The notes under the pieces: model-generated
What the model was told of the DNA's origin: nothing
The model's database searches: none
Seen by the model: the letters and a program-made list of their open reading frames with translations, nothing else
Translations under genes and position numbers: made by a program
Assembly (NCBI GenBank): GCA_948099385.1
Contig: CANUEZ040000209.1
Location: forward strand, 248,001-312,000
Reading direction: 5' to 3'
DNA: 64,000 nucleotides
From: Fasciola hepatica
Lineage: Eukaryota > Platyhelminthes > Trematoda > Plagiorchiida > Fasciolidae
Shown here: piece after piece, positions 11,862-25,832 of the stretch
How positions within the stretch are numbered: position 1 is the stretch's first letter
Layout: the number at the start of each line of letters is the position of its first letter

Positions 11862-14800
11862 CGAGAATTTGGTTGTTACCGTTCAAAGCGAAAGCGAAAG
11901 CCGAAGCCAATTTGGGGATTGTGCTATATCATGTATTGTATATGTTGAACAAAGCGTTGAGACCCATATCGGATAGCCTTGTGGTTTGGGTGTTCGACTG
12001 ACATTCGTTCACCCCAACCCTTGTTCGTGTCCCCGTGTGGGCTCTGTCCATGTGCAATGCTCATGATTCCCTTAGCGGATCAAACAGCTGTACAGTGCTT
12101 CCATAATTTTCAATGGTCAGTTCAGTGTTCAAGCTGCATGGAGAATCATATTATACAAATCTACTCTGCTACTGCTCTATTGCATTGTGTGAGCAATCTG
12201 TGTGTGGATTGTTCATAAGGGAATGCCTTGGTTTTACTTAGGCCCATAAATAGAGAAGTGATGGAACATAGGATTGGATCGGTATGCGAGAATTTGGTTG
12301 TTACCGTTCAAAGCGAAAGCGAAAGCCGAAGCCAATTTGGGGATTGTGCTATATCATGTATTGTATATGTTGAACAAAGCGTTGAGACCCATATCGGATA
12401 GCTTTGTGGTTTGGGTGTTCGACTGACATTCGTTCACCCCAACCCTTGTTCGTGTCCCCGAGTGGGCTCTGTCCATGTGCAATGCTCATGATTCCCTTAG
12501 CGGATCAAACAGCTGTACAGTGCTTCCATCATTTTCAATGGTCAGTTCAGTGTTCAAGCTGCATGGAGAATCATATTATACAGATCTACTCTGCTACTGC
12601 TCTATTGCATTGTATGAGCAATCTGTGTGGATTGTTCATAAGGGAATGCATTTGTTTTACTTAGGCCCATAAATAGAGAAGTGATGGAACATAGGATTGG
12701 ATCGGTGTGCGAGAATTTGGTTGTTACCGTTCAAAGCGAAAGCGAAAGCCGAAGCCAATTTGGGGATTGTGCTATATCATGTATTGTATATGTTGAACAA
12801 AGCGTGCAGACCCATATCGGATAGCCTTGTGGTTTGGGTGTTCGACTGACAATCGTTCACCCCAACCCTTGTTCGTGTCCCCGTGTGGGCTCTGTCCATG
12901 TGCAATGCTCATGATTCCCTTAGCGGATCAAACAGCTGTACAGTGCTTCCATAATTTTCAATGGTCAGTTCAGTGTTCAAGCTGCATGGAGAATCATATT
13001 ATACAAATCTACTCTGCTACTGCTCTATTGCATTGTATGAGCAATCTGTGTGGATTGTTCATAAAGGAATGCCTTGGTTTTACTTAGGCCCATAAATAGA
13101 GAAGTGATGGAACATAGGACTGGATCGGTGTGCGAGAATTTGGTTGTTACCGTTGAAAGCGAAAGCGAAAGCCGAAGCCAATTTGGGGATTGTGCCTTAT
13201 CATGTATTGTATATGTTGAACAAAGCGTTCAGACCCATATCGGATAGCCTTGTGGTTTGGGTGTTCGACTGACATTCGTTCACCCCAACCCTTGTTCGTG
13301 TCCCCGTGTGGGCTCTGTCCATGTGCAATGCTCATGATTCCCTTAGCGGATCAAACAGCTGTACAGTGCTTCCATAATTTTCAATGGTCAGTTCAGTGTT
13401 CAAGCTGCATGGAGAATCATATTATACAAATCTACTCTGCTACTGCTCTATTGCATTGTATGAGCAATCTGTGTGGGGATTGTTCATAAGGGAATGCCTT
13501 GGTTTTACTTAGGCCCATAAATAGAGAAGTGATGGAACATAGGATTGGATCGGTGTGCGAGAATTTGGTTGTTACCGTTCAAAGCGAAAGCGAAAGCCGA
13601 AGCCAATTTGGGGATTGTGCTATATCATGTATTTTATATGTTGAACGAAGCTTTGAGACCCATATCGGATAGCCTTGTGGTTTGGGTGTTCGACTGACAT
13701 TCGTTCATCCCAACCCTTGTTCGTGTCCCCGAGTGGGCTCTGTTCATGTGCAATGCTCATGATTCCCTTAGCGGCTCAAACAGCTGTACAGTGCTTCCAT
13801 CATTTTCAATGGTCAGTTCAGTGTTCAAGCTGCATGGAGAACCATATTATACAAATCTACTCTGCTACTGCTCTATTGCATTGTATGAGCAATCTGTGTG
13901 GATTGTTCATAAAGGAATGCATTGGTTTTACTTAGGCCCATAAATAGAGAAGTGATGGAACATAGGATTGGATCGGTGTGCGAGAATTTGGTTGTTACCG
14001 TTCAAAGCGAAAGCGAAAGCCGAAGCCAATTTGGGGATTGTGCTATATCATGTAGTGTATATGTTGAACAAAGCGTTGAGACCCATATGTGATAGCCTTG
14101 TGGTTTGGGTGTTCGACTGACATTCGTTCACCCCAACCCTTGTTCGTGTCCCCGTGTGGGCTCTGTCCATGTGCAATGCTCATGATTCCCTTACCGGATC
14201 AAACAGCTGTACAGTGCTTCCATCATTTTCAATGGTCAGTTCAGTGTTCAAGCTGCATGGAGAATCATATTATGCAAATATAATCTGCTACTGCTCTATT
14301 GCATTGTATGAGCAATCTGTGTGGATTGTTCATAAGGAAATGCCTTTGTTTTACTTAGGCCCATAAATAGAGAAGTGATGGTACATAGGATTGGATCGGT
14401 GTGCGAGAATTTGGTTGTTACCGTTCAAAGCGAAAGCGAAAGCCGAAGCCAGTTTGGGGATTGTGCTATATCATGTAGTGTATATGTTGAACAAAGCGTT
14501 GAGACCCATATCGGATAGCTTTTTGGTTTGGGTGTTCGACTGACATTCGTTCACCCCAACCCTTGTTCGTGTCCCCGTGTGGGCTCTGTCCATGTGCAAT
14601 GCTCATGATTCCCTTAGCGGATCAAACAGCTGTACAGTGCTTCCATAATTTTCAATGGTCAGTTCAGTGTTCAAGCTGCATGGAGAATCATATTATACAA
14701 ATCTACTCTGCTACTGCTCTATTGCATTGTATGAGCAATCTGTGTGGATTGTTCATAAGGGAATGCCTTGGTTTTACTTAGGCCCATAAATAGAGAAGTG

Positions 14801-15249
14801 ATGGAACATAGGATTGGATCGGTGTGCGAGAATTTGGTTGTTACCGTTCAAAGCGAAAGCGAAAGCCGAAGCCAATTTGGGGATTGTGCTATATCATGTA
14901 TTGTATATGTTGAACGAAGCTTTGAGACCCATATCGGATAGCCTCGTGGTTTGGGTGTTCGACTGACATTCGTTCACCCCAACCCTTGTTCGTGTACCTG
15001 TGTGGTCTCTGTCCATGTGCAATGCTCATGATTCCCTTAGCGGATCAAACAGCTGTACAGTGCTTCCATCATTTTCAATGGTCAGTTCAGTGTTCAAGCT
15101 GCATGGAGAATCATATTATACAAATCTACTCTGCTACTGCTCTATTGCATTGTATGAGCAATCTGTGTGGATTGTTCATAAGAGAATGCCTTTGTTTTAC
15201 TTAGGCCCATAAAAAGAGAAGTGATGGAACATAGGATTGGATCGGTGTG
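11862..15249 (+). repeat. Satellite units 29-36, mixed variants
   Basis: Eight units with no clear internal higher-order order. The unit containing 14450-14530 has CCAGTTTGGGG with TAGCTTTTTGG, an allele pair that recurs 11,429 bp downstream near 25948. Another unit, near 14276, has the unusual GCAAATATAATCTG. One landmark near 15211 reads CATAAAAAGAG instead of CATAAATAGAG. Confidence 0.93.
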
Positions 15250-17792
15250 CGAGAATTTGGTTGTTACCGTTCAAAGCGAAAGCGAAAGGCGAAGCCAATT
15301 TGGGGATTGTGATATATCATGTAGTGTATATGTTGAACAAATCATTGAGACCCATATCGGATAGTCTTGTGTTTTGGGTGTTCGACTGACATTCGTTCAC
15401 CCCAACCCTTGTTCGTGTCCCCGTGTGGGCTCTGTCCATGTGCAATGCTCATGATTCCCTTAGCGGATCAAACAGCTGTACAGTGCTTCCATCATTTTCA
15501 ATGGTCAGTTCAGTGTTCAAGCTGCATGGAGAATCATATTATACAAATCTACTCTGCTACTGCTCTATTGCATTGTATGAGCAATCTGTGTGGATTGTTC
15601 ATAAAGGAATTCCTTGGTTTTTTTTCTTAGGCCCATAAATAGAGAAGTGATGGAACATACGATTGGATCGGTGTGCGAGAATTTGGTTGTTACCGTTCAA
15701 AGCGAAAGCGAAAGGCGAAGCCAATTTGGGGATTGTGATATATCATGTAGTGTATATGTTGAACAAATCATTGAGACCCATATGGGATAGCCTTGTGGTT
15801 TGGGTGTTCGACTGACATTCGTTCACCCCAACCCTTGTTCGTGTCCCCGTGTGGGCTCTGTCCATGTGCAATGCTCATGATTCCCTTAGCGGATCAAACA
15901 GCTGTACAGTGCTTCCATCATTTTCAATGGTCAGTTCAGTGTTCAAGCTGCATGGAGAATCATATTATACAAATCTACTCTGCTACTGCTCTATTGCATT
16001 GTATGAGCAATCTGTGTGGATTGTTCATAAGGGAATGCCTTTGTTTTACTTAGGCCCATAAATAGAGAAGTGATGGAACATAGGATTGGATCGGTGTGCG
16101 AGAATTTGGTTGTTACCGTTCAAAGCGAAAGCGAAAGCCGAAGCCAATTTGGGGATTGTGCTATATCATGTAGTGTATATGTTGAACGAAGCGTTCAGAC
16201 CCATTTCGTACAGCCTCGTGGTTCGGGTGTTCGACTGACATTCGTTCACCCCAACCCTTGTTCGTGTCCCCGTGTGGGCTCTGTCCATGTGCAATGCTCA
16301 TGATTCCCTTAGCGGATCAAACAGCTGTACAGTGCTTCCATCATTTTCAATGGTCAGTTCAGTGTTCAAGCTGCATGGAGAATCATATTATACAAATCTA
16401 CTCTGCTACTGCTCTATTGCATTGTATGAGCAATCTGTGTGGATTGTTCATAAAGGAATGCCTTGGTTTTACTTAGGCCCATAAATAGTGAAGTGATGGA
16501 ACATAGGATTGGATCGGTGTGCGAGAATTTGGTTGTTACCGTTCAAAGCGAAAGCGAAAGGCGAAGCCAATTTGGGGATTGTGATATATCATGTAGTGTA
16601 TATGTTGAACAAATCATTGAGACCCATATCGGATAGTCTTGTGTTTTGGGTGTTCGACTGACATTCGTTCACCCCAACCCTTGTTCGTGTCCCCGTGTGG
16701 GCTCTGTCCATGTGCAATGCTCATGATTCCCTTAGCGGATCAAACAGCTGTACAGTGCTCCCATAATTTTCAATGGTCAGTTCAGTGTTCAAGCTGCATG
16801 GAGAATCATATTATACAAATCTACTCTGCTACTGCTCTATTGCATTGTATGAGCAATCTGTAAGGGGATTGTTCATAAGGGAATGCCTTTGTTTTACTTA
16901 GGCCCATAAATAGAGAAGTGATGGAACATAGGATTGGATCGGTGTGCGAGAATTTGGTTGTTACCGTTCAAAGCGAAAGCGAAAGGCGAAGCCAATTTGG
17001 GGATTGTGATATATCATGTAGTGTATATGTTGAACAAATCATTGAGACCCATATGGGATAGCCTTGTTGTTTGGGTGTTCGACTGACATTCGTTCACCCC
17101 AACCCTTGTTCGTGTCCCCGTGTGGGCTCTGTCCATGTGCAATGCTCATGATTCCCTTAGCGGATCAAACAGCTGTACAGTGCTTCCATCATTTTCAATG
17201 GTCAGTTCAGTGTTCAAGCTGCATGGAGAATCATATTATACAAATCTACTCTGCTACTGCTCTATTGCATTGTATGAGCAATCTGTGTGGATTGTTCATA
17301 AGGGAATGCCTTTGTTTTACTTAGGCCCATAAATAGAGAAGTGATGGAACATAGGATTGGATCGGTGTGCGAGAATTTGGTTGTTACCGTTCAAAGCGAA
17401 AGCGAAAGCCGAAGCCAATTTGGGGATTGTGCTATATCATGTAGTGTATATGTTGAACGAAGCGTTCAGACCCATTTCGTACAGCCTCGTGGTTCGGGTG
17501 TTCGACTGACATTCGTTCACCCCAACCCTTGTTCGTGTCCCCGTGTGGGCTCTGTCCATGTGCAATGCTCATGATTCCCTTAGCGGATCAAACAGCTGTA
17601 CAGTGCTTCCATCATTTTCAATGGTCAGTTCAGTGTTCAAGCTGCATGGAGAATCATATTATACAAATCTACTCTGCTACTGCTCTATGGCATTGTATGA
17701 GCAATCTGTGTGGATTGTTCATAAGGGAATGCCTTGGTTTTACTTAGGCCCATAAATAGAGAAGTGATGGAACATAGGATTGGATCGGTGTG
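15250..17792 (+). repeat. Trimer duplication (1,272 + 1,271 bp)
   Basis: Units at 15250, 15676 and 16099 correspond to units at 16522, 16947 and 17370. Shared private markers are GATAGTCTTGTGTTTTGG in the first, GTGATATATC with ATCATTGAG and CATATGGGATAG in the second, and CATTTCGTACAG with TTCGGG in the third. Length changes after duplication are visible: the first unit of copy one is 426 bp through an expanded T-run near 15618-15624, while the first unit of copy two is 425 bp with CTGTAAGGGG near 16858. The copies are more diverged than the trimer at 9320, so this duplication is probably older. Confidence 0.87.
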
Positions 17793-20332
17793 CGAGAATT
17801 TGGTTGTTACCGTTCAAAGCGAAAGCGAAAGCCAAAGCCAATTTGGGGATTGTGCTATATCATGTAGTGTATATGTTGAACGAAGCTTTGAGACCCATAT
17901 GGGATAGCCTTGTGGTTTGGGTGTTCGACTGACATTCGTTCACCCCAACCCTTGTTCGTGTCCCCGTAAGGGCTCTGTCCATGTGCAATGCTCATGATTC
18001 CCTTAGCGGATCAAACAGCTGTACAGTGCTTCCATCATTTTCAATGGTCAGTTCAGTGTTCAAGCTGCATGGAGAATCATATTATACAAATCTAATCTGC
18101 TACTGTTCTCTTGCATTGTATGAGCAATCTGTGTGGATTGTTCATAAGGGAATGCCTTGGTTTTACTTAGGCCCATAAATAGAGAAGTGATGGAACATAG
18201 GATTGGATCGGTGTGCGAGAATTTGGTTGTTACCGTTCAAAGCGAAAGCGAAAGCCGAAGCCAATTTGGGGATTGTGCTATATCATGTATTGTATATGTT
18301 GAACAAAGCTTTCAGACCCATATCGGATAGCCTTGTGGTTTGGGTGTTCGACTGACATTCGTTCATCCCAACCCTTGTTCGTGACCCCGAGTGGGCTCTG
18401 TCCATGTGCAATGCTCATGATTCCCTTAGCGGATCAAACAGCTGTACAGTGCTTCCATAATTTTCAATGGTCAGTTCAGGGTTCAAGCTGCATGGAGAAT
18501 CATATTATACAAATCTACTCTGCTACTGCTCTATTGCATTGTATGAGCAATCTGTGTGGATTGTTCATAAAGGAATGCATTGGTTTTACTTAGGTCCATA
18601 AATAGAGAAGTGATGGAACATAGGATTGGATCGGTGTGCGAGAATTTGGTTGTTACCGTTCAAAGCGAAAGCGAAAGCCGAAGCCAATTTGGGGATTGTG
18701 CCATATCATGTATTGTATATGTTGAACAAAGCGTTGAGACACATATGGGATAGCCTTGTTGTTTGGGTGTTCGACTGACATTCGTTCACCCCAACCCTTG
18801 TTCGTGTCCCCGAGTGGGCTCTGTCCATGTGCAATGCTCATGATTCCCTTAGCGGATCAAACAGCTGTATAGTGCTTCCATCATTTTCAATGGTCAGTTC
18901 AGTGTTCAAGCTGCATGGAGAATCATATTATACAAATCTACTCTGCTACTGCTCTATTGCATTGTATGAGCAATCTGTGTGGATTGTTCATAAGGGAATG
19001 CCTTGGTTTTACTTAGGCCCATAAATAGAGAAGTGATGGAACATAGGATTGGATCGGTGTGCGAGAATTTGGTTGTTACCGTTCAAAGCGAAAGCGAAAG
19101 CCGTTGCCAATTTGGGGATTGTGCTATATCATGTAGTGTATATGTTGAACAAAGTTTTGAGACCCATTTCCAATAGCGTAGTGGTTTGGGTGTTCGACTG
19201 ACAATCGTTCATCCCAACCCTTGTTCGTGTCCCCGTGTGCGCTCTGTCCATGTGCAATGCTCATGATTCCCTTAGCGGATCAAACAGCTGTACAGTGCTC
19301 CCATAATTTTCAATGGTCAGTTCAGTGTTCAAGCTGCATGGAGAATCATATTATACAAATCTACTCTGCTACTGCTCTATTGCATTGTATGAGCAATCTG
19401 TGTGGGGATTGTTCATAAGGGAATGCCTTGGTTTTACTTAGGCCCATAAATAGAGAAGTGATGGAACATAGGATTGGATCGGTGTGCGAGAATTTGGTTG
19501 TTACCGTTCAAAGCGAAAGCGAAAGCCGAAGCCAATTTGGGGATTGTGCTATATCATGTATTGTATATGTTGAACAAAGCGTTCAGACCCATATCGGATA
19601 GCCTTGTGGTTTGGGTGTTCGACTGACATTCGTTCATCCCAACCCTTGTTCGTGTCCCCGTGTGGGCTCTGTCCATGTGCAATGCTCATGATTCCCTTAC
19701 CGGATCAAACAGCTGTACAGTGCTTCCATCATTTTCAATGGTCAGTTCAGTGTTCAAGCTGCATGGAGAATCATATTATACAAATCTACTCTGCTACTGC
19801 TCTATTGCATTGTATGAGCAATCTGTGTGGATTGTTCATAAGGGAATGCCTTTGTTTTACTTAGGCCCATAAATAGAGAAGTGATGGAACATAGGATTGG
19901 ATCGGTGTGCGAGAATTTGGTTGTTACCGTTCAAAGCGAAAGCGAAAGCCGAAGCCAATTTGAGGATTGTGCTATATCATGTATTGTATATGTTGAACAA
20001 AGCGTTGAGACCCATATCGGATAGCCTTGTTGTTTGGGTATACGACTGACATTCGTTCACCCCAACCCTTGTTCGTGACCCCGAGTGGGCTCTGTCCATG
20101 TGCAATGCTCATGATTCCCTTAGCGGATCAAACAGCTGTACAGTGCTTCCATCATTTTCAATGGTCAGTTCAGTGTTCAAGCTGCATGGAGAATCATATT
20201 ATACAAATCTACTCTGCTACTGCTCTATTGCATTGTATGAGCAATCTGTGTGGATTGTTCATAAGGGAATGCCTTTGTTTTACTTAGGCCCATAAATAGA
20301 GAAGTGATGGAACATAGGATTGGATCGGTGTG
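17793..20332 (+). repeat. Satellite units 43-48, mixed variants
   Basis: Six units. The unit at 17793 shares CCAAAGCC, TAATCTGC and GTTCTCTTGC alleles with the unit at 23295, about 13 units away. The unit containing 19160-19250 carries CATTTCCAATAG, ACAATCG, GTGTGCGCTC and GCTCCCAT, the allele set that becomes the middle member of the trimer downstream. The left member type (TTGTTGTTTGG) also appears here near 18756 and 20028, so ancestors of the following higher-order repeat are present. Confidence 0.92.
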
Positions 20333-23300
20333 CGAGAATTTGGTTGTTACCGTTCAAAGCGAAAGCGAAAGCCGAAGCCAATTTGGGGATTGTGCTATAT
20401 CATGTATTGTATATGTTGAACAAAGCGTTGAGACCCATATCGGATAGCCTTGTTGTTTGGGTGTTCGACTGGCATTCGTTCACCCCAACCCTTGTTCGTG
20501 ACCCCGAGTGGGCTCTGTCCATGTGCAATGCTCATGATTCCCTTAGCGGATCAAACAGCTGTACAGTGCTTCCATCATTTTCAATGGTCAGTTCAGTGTT
20601 CAAGCTGCATGGAGAATCATATTATACAAATCTACTCTGCTACTGCTCTATTGCATTGTATGAGCAATCTGTGTGGATTGTTCATAAGGGAATGCCTTGG
20701 TTTTACTTAGGCCCATAAATAGAGAAGTGATGGAACATAGGATTGGATCGATGTGCGAGAATTTGGTTGTTACCGTTCAAAGCGAAAGCGAAAGCCGTTG
20801 CCAATTTGGGGATTGTGATATATCATGTAGTGTATATGTTGAAAAAATTTTGAGACCCATTTCCAATAGACTAGTGTTTTGCGTGTTCGACTGACAATCG
20901 TTCACCCCAACCCTTGTTCGTGTCCCCGTGTGGGCTCTGTCCATGTGCAATGCTCATGATTCCCTTAGCGGATCAAACAGCTGTACAGTGCTCCCATAAT
21001 TTTCAATGGTCAGTTCAGTGTTCAAGCTGCATGGAGAATCATATTATACAAATCTACTCTGCTACTGCTCTATTGCATTGTATGAGCAATCTGTAAGGGG
21101 ATTGTTCATAAGGGAATGCCTTTGTTTTACTTAGGCCCATAAATAGAGAAGTGATGGAACATAGGATTGGATCGGTGTGCGAGAATTTGGTTGTTACCGT
21201 TCAAAGCGAAAGCGAAAGCCGAAGCCAATTCGGGGATTGTGCTATATCATGTAGTGTATATGTTGAACAAAGCGTTCAGACCCATATCGGATAGCCTTGT
21301 GGTTTGGGTGTTCGACTGACATTCGTTCACCCCAACCCTTGTTCGTGTCCCCGTGTGGGCTCTGTCCATGTGCAATGCTCATGATTCCCTTAGCGGATCA
21401 AACAGCTGTACAGTGCTTCCATCATTTTCAATGGTCAGTTCAGTGTTCAAGCTGCATGGAGATTCATATTATACAAATCTACTCTGCTACTGCTCTATTG
21501 CATTGTATGAGCAATCTGTGTGGATTGTTCATAAGGGAATGCCTTGGTTTTACTTAGGCCCATAAATAGAGAAATGATGGAACATAGGATTGGATCGGTG
21601 TGCGAGAATTTGGTTGTTACCGTTCAAAGCGAAAGCGAAAGCCGAAGCCAATTTGGGGATTGTGCTATATCATGTATTGTATATGTTGAACAAAGCGTTG
21701 AGACCCATATGGGATAGCCTTGTTGTTTGGGTATTCGACTGACATTCGTTCACCCCAAACCTTGTTCGTGACCCCGAGTGGGCTCTGTCCATGTGCAATG
21801 CTCATGATTCCCTTAGCGGATCAAACAGCTGTACAGTGCTTCCATCATTTTCAATGGTCAGTTCAGTGTTCAAGCTGCATGGAGAATCATATTATACAAA
21901 TCTACTCTGCTACTGCTCTATTGCATTGTATGAGCAATCTGTGTGGATTGTTCATAAGGGAATGCCTTGGTTTTACTTAGGCCCATAAATAGAGAAGTGA
22001 TGGAACATAGGATTGGATCGATGTGCGAGAATTTGGTTGTTACCGTTCAAAGCGAAAGCGAAAGCCGTTGCCAATTTGGGGATTGCGATATATCATGTAG
22101 TGTATATGTTGAAAAAAATTTTGAGACCCATTTCCAATAGACTAGTGGTTTGCGTGTTCGACTGACAATCGTTCACCCCAACCCTTGTTCGTGTCCCCGT
22201 GTGGGCTCTGTCCATGTGCAATGCTCATGATTCCCTTAGCGGATCAAACAGCTGTACAGTGCTCCCATCATTTTCAATGGTCAGTTCAGTGTTCAAGCTG
22301 CATGGAGAATCATATTATACAAATCTAATCTGCTACTGCTCTATTGCATTGTATGAGCAATCTGTGTGGATTGTTCATAAGGGAATGCCTTGGTTTTACT
22401 TAGGCCCATAAATAGAGAAGTGATGGAACATAGGATTGGATCGGTGTGCGAGAATTTGGTTGTTACCGTTCAAAGCGAAAGCGAAAGCCGAAGCCAATTT
22501 GGGGATTGTGCTATATCATGTATTGTATATGTTGAACAAAGCGTTGAGACCCATTTCGGATAGCCTTGTGGTTTGGGTGTTCGACTGACATTCGTTCACC
22601 CCAACCCTTGTTCGTGTCCCCGTGTGGGCTCTGTCCATGTGCAATGCTCATGATTCCCTTAGCGGATCAAACAGCTGTACAGTGCTTCCATCATTTTCAA
22701 TGGTCAGTTCAGTGTTCAAGCTGCATGGAGATTCATATTGTACAAATCTACTCTGCTACTGCTCTATTGCATTGTATGAGCAATCTGTGTGGATTGTTCA
22801 TAAAGGAATGCCTTGGTTTTACTTAGGCCCATAAATAGAGAAGTGATGGAACATAGGACTGGATCGGTGTGCGAGAATTTGGTTGTTACCGTTCAAAGCG
22901 AAAGCGAAAGCCGAAGCCAATTTGGGGATTGTGCTATATCATGTATTGTATATGATGAACAAAGCGTTCAGACCCATATCGGATAGCCTTGTGGTTTGGG
23001 TGTTCGACTGACATTCGTTCATCCCAACCCTTGTTCGTGTCCCCGAGTGGGCCCTGTCCATGTGCAATGCTCATGATTCCCTTAGCGGATCAAACAGCTG
23101 TACAGTGCTTCCATAATTTGCAATGGTCAGTTCAGTGTTCAAGCTGCATGGAGAATCATATTATACAAATCTAATCTGCTACTGCTCTATTGCATTGTAT
23201 GAGCAATCTGTGTGGATTGTTCATAAGGGAATGCCTTGGTTTTACTTAGGTCCATAAATAGAGAAATGATGGAACATAGGATTGGATCGGTGTGCGAGAA

Positions 23301-24140
23301 TTTGGTTGTTACCGTTCAAAGCGAAAGCGAAAGCCAAAGCCAATTTGGGGATTGTGCTATATCATGTAGTGTATATGTTGAACAAAGTTTTGCGACCCAT
23401 TTCCAATAGCCTAGTGGTTTGGGTGTTCGACTGACAATCGTTCACCCCAACCCTTGTTCGTGTCCCCGTGTGCGCTCTGTCCATGTGCAATGCTCATGAT
23501 TCCCTTAGCGGATCAAACAGCTGTACAGTGCTCCCATAATTTTCAATGGTCAGTTCAGTGTTCAAGCTGCATGGAGAATCATATTATACAAATCTAATCT
23601 GCTACTGTTCTCTTGCATTGTATGAGCAATCTGTGTGGATTGTTCATAAGGGAATGCCTTGGTTTTACTTAGGTCCATAAATAGAGAAATGATGGAACAT
23701 AGGATTGGATCGGTGTGCGAGAATTTGGTTGTTACCGTTCAAAGCGAAAGCGAAAGCCAAAGCCAATTTGGGGATTGTGCTATATCATGTATTGTATATG
23801 TTGAACAAAGCGTTGAGACCCATATCGGATAGCCTTGTGGTTTGGGTGTTCGACTGACATTCGTTCACCCCAACCCTTGTTCGTGTCCCCGTGTGGGCTC
23901 TGTCCATGTGCAATGCTCATGATTCCCTTAGCGGATCAAACAGCTGTACAGTGCTTCCATAATTTTCAATGGTCAGTTCAGTGTTCAAGCTGCATGGAGA
24001 ATCATATTATACAAATCTACTCTGCTACTGCTCTATTGCATTGTATGAGCAATCTGTGTGGATTGTTCGTAAGGGAATGCCTTGGTTTTACTTAGGCCCA
24101 TAAATAGAGAAGTGATGGAACATAGGACTGGATCGGTGTG
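20333..24140 (+). repeat. Three-copy trimeric higher-order repeat
   Basis: Three consecutive trimers occupy 20333-21602 (1,270 bp), 21603-22871 (1,269 bp) and 22872-24140 (1,269 bp). The first member in copies one and two carries TTGTTGTTTGG and GACCCCGAG. The second carries CATTTCCAATAG, ACAATCG and GCTCCCAT in all three copies, and GATCGATGTGCG in copies one and two only. The third carries GAGATTCATATT in copies one and two. Copy three has lost several of these markers, so copies one and two are the closest pair. This is the clearest higher-order repeat in the window with more than two copies. Confidence 0.85.
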
Positions 24141-25832
24141 CGAGAATTTGGTTGTTACCGTTCAAAGCGAAAGCGAAAGCCGAAGCCAATTTGGGGATTG
24201 TGCTATATCATGTATTGTATATGTTGAACGAAGCTTTGAGACCCATATCGGATAGCCTTGTGGTTTGGGTGTTCGACTGACATTCGTTTATCCCAACCCT
24301 TGTTCGTGTCCCCGAGTGGGCTCTGTCCATGTGCAATGCTCATGATTCCCTTAGCGGATCAAACAGCTGTACAGTGCTTCCATCATTTTCAATGGTCAGT
24401 TCAGTGTTCAAGCTGCATGGAGAATCATATTATACAAATCTACTCTGCTACTGCTCTATTGCATTGTATGAGCAATCTGTGTGGATTGTTCATAAAGGAA
24501 TGCATTGGTTTTACTTAGGTCCATAAATATAGAAGTGATGGAACATAGGATTGGATCGGTGTGCGAGAATTTGGTTGTTACCGTTCAAAGCGAAAGCGAA
24601 AGCCGAAGCCAATTTGGGGATTGTGCTATATCATGTATTGTATATGTTGAACAAAAGTTTGAGACCCATATGGGACAGCCTTGTTGTTTGGGTGTTCGAC
24701 TGACATTCGTTCACCCCAACCCTTGTTCGTGACCCCGAGTGGGCTCTGTCCATGTGCAATGCCTATGATTCCCATAGCAGATCAAACAGCTGTACAGTGC
24801 TTCCATCATTTTCAATGGTCAGTTCAGTGTTCAAGCTGCATGGAGAATCATATTATACAAATCTACTCTGCTACTGCTCTATTGCATTGTATGAGCAATC
24901 TGTGTGGATTGTTCATAAGGGAATGCCTTGGTTTTACTTAGGTCCATAAATAGAGAAGTGATGGAACATAGGATTGGATCGGTGTGCGAGAATTTGGTTG
25001 TTACCGTTCAAAGCGAAAGCGAAAGCCGTTGCCAATTTGGGGATTGTGCTATATCATGTAGTGTATATGTTGAACAAAGTTTTGAGACCCATTTCCAATA
25101 GACTAGTGGTTTGGGTGTTCGACTGACAATCGTTCACCCCAACCCTTGTTCGTGTCCCCGTGTGGGCTCTGTCCATGTGCAATGCTCATGATTCCCTTAG
25201 CGGATCAAACAGCTGTACAGTGCTCCCATAATTTTCAATGGTCAGTTCAGTGTTCAAGCTGCATGGAGAATCATATTATACAAATCCACTCTGCTACTGC
25301 TCTATTGCATTGTGTGAGCAATCTGTGTGGATTGTTCATAAAGGAATGCCTTGGTTTTACTTAGGCCCATAAATAGAAAACTGATGGAACATAGGATTGG
25401 ATCGGTGTGCGAGAATTTGGTTGTTACCGTTCAAAGCGAAAGCGAAAGCCGAAGCCAATTTGGGGATTGTGCTATATCATGTATTGTATATGTTGAACAA
25501 AAGTTTGAGACCCATATCGGACAGCCTTGTTGTTTGGGTGTTCGACTGACATTCGTTCACCCCAACCCTTGTTCGTGACCCCGAGTGGGCTCTGTCCATG
25601 TGCAATGCCTATGATTCCCATAGCAGATCAAACAGCTGTACAGTGCTTCCATCATTTTCAATGGTCAGTTCAGTGTTCAAGCTGCATGGAGAATCATATT
25701 ATACAAATCTACTCTGCTACTGCTCTATTGCATTGTATGAGCAATCTGTGTGGATTGTTCATAAGGGAATGCCTTGGTTTTACTTAGGTCCATAAATAGA
25801 GAAGTGATGGAACATAGGATTGGATCGGTGTG
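24141..25832 (+). repeat. Near-identical units two positions apart (24564 and 25410)
   Basis: Units at 24564-24986 and 25410-25832 share an otherwise unseen allele set: AACAAAAGTTTGAG, GGACAGCC, GCCTATGATTCCCATAG and CAGATCAAAC. They are offset by 846 bp, with a different unit (CATTTCCAATAG type) between them. I noticed only CATATGGGACAG versus CATATCGGACAG within the unit bodies. A two-unit duplication followed by conversion of a neighbour, or a conversion that skipped one unit, would explain it. Confidence 0.85.
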
